Below are positions 59,488-64,000 of a stretch of DNA of 64,000 nucleotides, in pieces; within the stretch, counting starts at the first letter, position 1, and each line of letters starts with the position of its first letter. Source of the DNA: Cycas panzhihuaensis (taxonomy: Eukaryota; Cycadophyta). A program made the position numbers and the translations under genes. The stretch is taken from NCBI GenBank assembly GCA_023213395.1, contig CM041465.1, forward strand, positions 16,802,001 through 16,866,000, in the 5' to 3' direction. Below the pieces are notes generated by a model. It worked only from the letters and a program-made list of their open reading frames with translations. It was not told where the DNA came from and did not search any database.

Positions 59488-61831
59488 CGTTTCACTAAAA
59501 CTTGGCCCTTTGCTAATCTTTATTACATTTGATGAGTTTCTTATATTATTTTGTGAAAGGATGATTGATTTATACTTATTTCATATGTATTAAGCCATGT
59601 TTTAATGAAATAGTATATTAATTTGATGGATGACATATGATGAATGATGATTGTTGTACGATTACGCTATCACCTATAGATGACTGATACCTATTACACT
59701 AAGTTCTTTTTTTTTCACAATCATTTAAGTTAATTCTTCTTTTAGAACATTTCTTTTTCATGCTTTTTTGTCTTGGTTTCACTGTTACATTATCTTTTTG
59801 ATCAATTTTTGGGCTTGTACTTAATGTTTTGATTATTTTGGGCCTCTCTCCTCATTAATTAAGTCATTTATCCTTAAATTTAGCAATAAAAATCAATTAT
59901 TTTAACTTTTAATGAGCCATTTTGACCTCCTAATTCATTGATTTTTGGTCCTACCAAAAACACAATTGATCATGTTTCTAGTGTAAAGTTATATTTTTGG
60001 TTAGTTTAAAAATATGATCAGTTATGTTTTTTATTGTTATGCATGTAGAACTCATCTAGTGTGCCATAATTTTACATATTGCCACCTAGATTTGATGCAA
60101 ATTGATCCTTTTAATGCCCAGAATGAACCCTAACTTAGTAGTTGTCTATCATTCAAATTTGAAGAGTTTAAATATTAAGATTTAGAGACTTCTTTGAGAT
60201 TTTTTGGATTTTTTTAAAGGTTTTCTATTACTATGATTTGAAAGACTTTTTTAGAGATCACAAAGGGTGAAATTAAGAGGATACTTTGATGTTTTGGTTG
60301 TTTTTCTACTGATGTTTAAATTTTGATGGTTAGTTCTTCAAATTTCTAAATATCTCTCAATTTCTTTAGCTTCAAACTCCTTTGTTCCTAGTAAGATCTT
60401 TACTATTGAGAATTTTTGTGATTTTGCTACTCTTTGGTTACTATTCATACTCAAAAGCTTATTATTCTTTTGCTAGTATTTATGGTGTCTCTATACTCAT
60501 TTTTACCTTAGAAATTGGGTTGAAAGATCTACCCTTTGTGGGACAAAAGAAAAGAAGACTGGTGTGAAGAATGCTCATCTCTTCACTCACAAAATAACTT
60601 CTCTTCCCCATTCTTTTGCAACTATCCAAGTTCCAAGGGCTTTTCCTTCAACTTTGGCTTGTTTATGGCTATAGTTGAGCCTATGGTTCTTTTTCCTCTT
60701 TCTTCTTTCTTAGTTTTAAAAGGAGAATTTAAAATAATTTGATCATATGAAAGAAAGAAAGCTATTCTAAGGTAATATTTCACAATAGGAAGATGTCTTA
60801 ATATTGTACTTATTTGATTTCACTCTTTGGTTTATTCTTTTACTTCAAAAAGGAGATCTAAATTCGTGAATGATATATACTTGATTTGATCAGATCAATG
60901 GAGGTTCAATGATCCCTTTGGAGATCAATACACTCCAATTATGATAGAACTTCTTTATTCTCTTGAGTTATTGCTTATTTAAGGATTTTGGCTAGATATA
61001 ATTAGTTGCATGCATTGTTTATGATCTGAAAATCATTTATAACATCAGTAGTTAATCTTTAAAAGTATCTCTTTCCACTATAGAAGTATTATCCAAAAGA
61101 AAAATAGCATGTATTTGGAATGAAAAACCTCATATTGACATTGCATGTTATTGGACTTCTTGGAAATTTACATGAATAGTTGTAAGTGAAGTTAGTTGCA
61201 TTTCATCATAGTTTTTCCTTTTCATTAAAAAGGTGTGTGTTGCATTTAAATGAAGTAGTTTCATATTCATGTTAGGGTGTTTTATCTTTTTTAAAAAAAG
61301 GAAAAAACATATTCCATATATGAAGCTAGTCCTTTTTCTTGTTTGTGTCTTGAAAATTAGGTGGATAGATCTTCTAGTTCCATTGATTACTCTTGTTCTT
61401 CTTTTTATTTTATTAAAAAAAAATAAAAAAACAACAACAGACAAAATAATAAAGAAGAAGACAAAACCCTTTCTATTACTTAGCCCTTCTTCTCCATTCA
61501 AGTAAAACTCTAAAGTTTGAAAGAATAGGAGGAAATGAGTCCCTAGGAAGGATGTAAGAGATATTATTAGTGTAATCCAAACTTAGAACTCCTCCACCTA
61601 GTTGTATAGGCTAGTGGATTCAATCACTCCCATATATCCTAGCCTTTTATTACCTCATCCATTCACATTTTCATTAAACAACATAATTAGATGGAGATTC
61701 CTTCTTAGGAGTTGGACAAAGGTAGTCACTTAGGTCCTCTTAGACTTTATATCTTATAGTCTAGATTTGAAATAAAAGAAATATTCAGTCGATTGCGAGA
61801 TATTTGGTGTAGGTCCACCTAAGACACACCA
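59488..61831 (+). repeat. 5' LTR of Tat element 3 (2.34 kb)
   Basis: Collinear with LTRs of element 2 and 1 and ends ACACACCA before the TCTTTC and primer site. The U3 palindrome region is present at 59,950-60,040 (AAAAATATGATCAGTTATG). The minus-strand 117-residue ORF at 61148-61501 is a low-complexity shadow. Confidence 0.85.
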
Positions 61832-61837
61832 TCTTTC

Positions 61838-61855
61838 TGGCAACCATACTAGGGA
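61838..61855 (+). other. Primer-binding site of element 3
   Basis: TGGCAACCATACTAGGGA, the best preserved of the three, fits a Tat/Ogre-like TGGCGAC-type Arg-tRNA site. Confidence 0.65.
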
Positions 61856-61899
61856 TTACCATTTTTCCTCTTATTTAAAGTAATATAAAACATAACACA

Positions 61900-64000
61900 T
61901 ACCCATAGGTAATCATTGAGGCTTCAAGGCCTCTTGCCTAACCTTAAAACACAACTTTTACATCTTACTCAATAAGTTTCATCATCCTATGTTAATTCTT
62001 CAGAACATCATGCTCATGATTCTTATGTTTACCCTCCTGAAGATTCAACTAAGTTGTATGAAATACATATGGTAAAAGGTTATTCAAAACCCTCTCAATT
62101 CCATGGTGATCCTTCTTTTGTAGATCCTTATTTTGCACAAGAAGAATCACTTCCTATCTAAATACATACATCATATTTTGAGCCTGTTCTTATAAGGATT
62201 CCTACTCCACTTTATATCCTTGGATATTAAGATCTATTTTATCTGAAGAATCATACCATGGCATCCTCACCACAACATCATCAATTTGATCCTTTTTGTG
62301 ATGAGTATGAGTCAATTGAAGTTGAGCCCTTAATTGCCCATGATGTCATTTAATCTCCCCTACTTTCTCACCCTCTTTCACCAAGACCTTTATCAATACC
62401 TCATTCTCCTCCTTTAGAGGAGGTAGTAGATTATAAGTTGACCCATTCTCAATCTCTTTCCTCTCCTTTTATGTTGTAAATTCAGACTCGTTCTCCTTAT
62501 ATTATACCTTCTACACATGAAAGTACTACTATTATTTCTATTCATGGTAACCCTAATTCTTCTCATTCTCCTACCTCGAGTCAAGTGGTCTTACCTTTAC
62601 CAAGTCTGCGACCTATTTATTCCTATACTGCTAGGGTTACCCCCTCTTATCTTATTTTATCTCTAACTTAATTTCTATTATACACATCCCATATATTGTT
62701 GTCACAAGGGGTTAGACCTCATACACCTTATCCTAGAATGTCTAATGTAACCCCCTCTTCTCAACATATTTCTTATACCTTACCCATTCATCCTCATACC
62801 TCATTAGCCAATCTTATATTTTAGGAGTTGTAAACTCTACTTATTCATTACATATTTCTAGGCCTACTTCATAACTAGATTTTTTCCACTCATTCAATCC
62901 TATCCTTCTACAATATCCTATGCCCCAAATCAATTTTATGGTTAACCCCATAACTTGGTTTAATCCTTTATCTACTTTCCCATTCCATGTTATTCCCCAA
63001 CAATAATAACAACAACATATTCCTTCTCCTATTTCACATCCATCATCCTTGCCTCAATGTACTACTACATTAAGGCCAAGGAAACCTTTTCTTCATTATA
63101 TGAAGCCCCCCTTTCTATATGAAGTCCTTTTATCTCCCATTCCTCTATTTCTTCTTGAGTTACCTAAAATTTTAGATGACTCTTCCCAAGATCCTGCTTC
63201 TCATATATAAGTGTTTACACTTGCTTATGTAGACTTCATGCTAAATGATTATGTCATGATGCACTTGTTCCCTAAATTACTTTAAGATGATGCCTTGAAG
63301 TGGTTTTACTAACTTCCTTTAGCCTCTATTCTCTCATTTTAATAATTAGTTGATTCTTTTATCAACTATTTTGATGTAGTGAGACCCTTTAAATCTAGCA
63401 TCAAGTCCCTTTTGGCTATCAAACAAAACCATGATGAAACCTTTAGAGACTTTATGAGAAAGTTGTAATACTAAGTACACACTTGCCACTCACGTCTTGG
63501 TCCTTGTCTCCTATTCAATTTATTTACCAATGCTTTAAGGCCACATGTACATCTTGAAGTTTTAAAACTTGGCTCTAAAACCTCTGAAGAAGCTATCGAT
63601 TGTTGTTTAGATTAAGAAATATTTGAGATTTAGGCGGGTATTAAGAAGGTTGAGAAACCTATTCCTTTTAAAGAAATTATTCAAACAATGAAGGCTACCC
63701 ATCCCAAACCTACCTGTGATCACCTAACTTCTTCTATCAGATCATTGGAGCAAGCAATTAATACTAAGTTATGTGTGGATAGTTCTTCTTAAATTCAACC
63801 TTCTCAGGAAACTAAAGTGATCCATATTATTGAAAGAAGAAAAAAATAATCTCCTCCTCCACCTCCTCCTTATTTTAAGAATGCAAAATGGTATTTATAT
63901 CATCAAACAGATACCCATAATAGAAGTGAGTATCCTATAGTTCAGAATATCACTCAAAATATGAATGTTTAATCAAATTATTCTTTTTAGTCATCCCAAG
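61900..64000 (+). pseudogene. Gag of Tat element 3, partial
   Basis: One frame with stops mainly at Gln codons: PPEDSTKLYEI, KPSQFHGDPSFVDPYF (about 62,040-62,140), a long Ser/Pro/His-rich region, then KPFLHYMKPPFLYEVLLS, LPKILDDSSQDPASHI (63,080-63,210), DDALKWFY, LVDSFINYFDVVRPF, SLLAIKQNHDETFRDF, LFTNALRPHVHLEVLKLG (63,285-63,580), KVIHIIERRKK and a Pro-rich end (63,800-63,880). The frame continues past 63,900 and is cut by the window end. Confidence 0.85.

Larger units (their letters stand above)
59488..64000 (+). mobile_element. Tat-lineage element 3, 5' portion (cut by window end)
   Basis: 5' LTR 59488-61831 (starting CGTTTCACTAAAAC), primer site TGGCAACCATACTAGGGA, then gag. Same family as elements 1 and 2, with the same low-complexity gag N-terminus. 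The rest lies beyond the window. Confidence 0.85.

Noticed and set aside
61148-61505. 117- and 78-residue ORFs on both strands in the element 3 LTR
   Set aside because: Low-complexity Lys/Phe-rich translation of an A/T-rich LTR stretch; mirror ORFs of each other.

Overview
This is nuclear DNA from a land plant with a large, repeat-dominated genome. The evidence is a plant-only set of Ty3/gypsy Tat-lineage retrotransposons (LTRs of 2.3-3 kb, an archaeal-type RNase H, and an antisense plant-mobile-domain gene), Ty1/copia elements primed by initiator-Met tRNA, and a fragment of a plant vacuolar H+-pyrophosphatase. I cannot name the species. I found no intact host gene, tRNA, rRNA or CRISPR array. 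Almost every reading frame belongs to a decayed retroelement, and most stops sit at Gln or Trp codons, as expected from deamination of methylated cytosine.

Layout, left to right. (1) 1-6073: 3' part of Tat element A, a GC-richer family, with an antisense plant-mobile-domain gene, an archaeal-type RNase H ORF and a 2.8-kb 3' LTR. (2) 6074-9389: minus-strand copia relic D (integrase, protease, gag). (3) 9390-22035: Tat element 1, complete with both LTRs but missing protease, RT and integrase. (4) 22041-23194: unassigned sequence, a 3' fragment of a vacuolar pyrophosphatase gene, then a copia primer-binding site and part of a minus-strand copia LTR (E). (5) 23195-51934: Tat element 2, 28.7 kb with a perfect GAATA target duplication. 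It holds gag, protease, RT, RNase H, integrase, a separate archaeal-type RNase H and the antisense gene. It has itself been hit three times: a 3.0-kb solo LTR of the A family in the RT/RNase H (30598-33612), minus-strand copia B (36267-40790, perfect CATTC duplication) and minus-strand gypsy C (42498-46563). (6) 51940-59487: rest of the copia E LTR, a knot of duplicated segments, a perfect 39-bp inverted repeat, and about 4.4 kb of AT-rich sequence I could not assign. (7) 59488-64000: 5' LTR and gag of Tat element 3, cut by the window edge.

The most interesting system is the Tat family. Its sense strand carries gag-pol plus a detached archaeal-type RNase H placed about 1 kb downstream of integrase. 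The opposite strand carries a plant-mobile-domain gene with what look like its own TATA box and a small spliceosomal intron. The order of the RNase H and the antisense gene is swapped between element A and elements 1 and 2. The other notable find is the pyrophosphatase fragment, which abuts a copia primer-binding site exactly.
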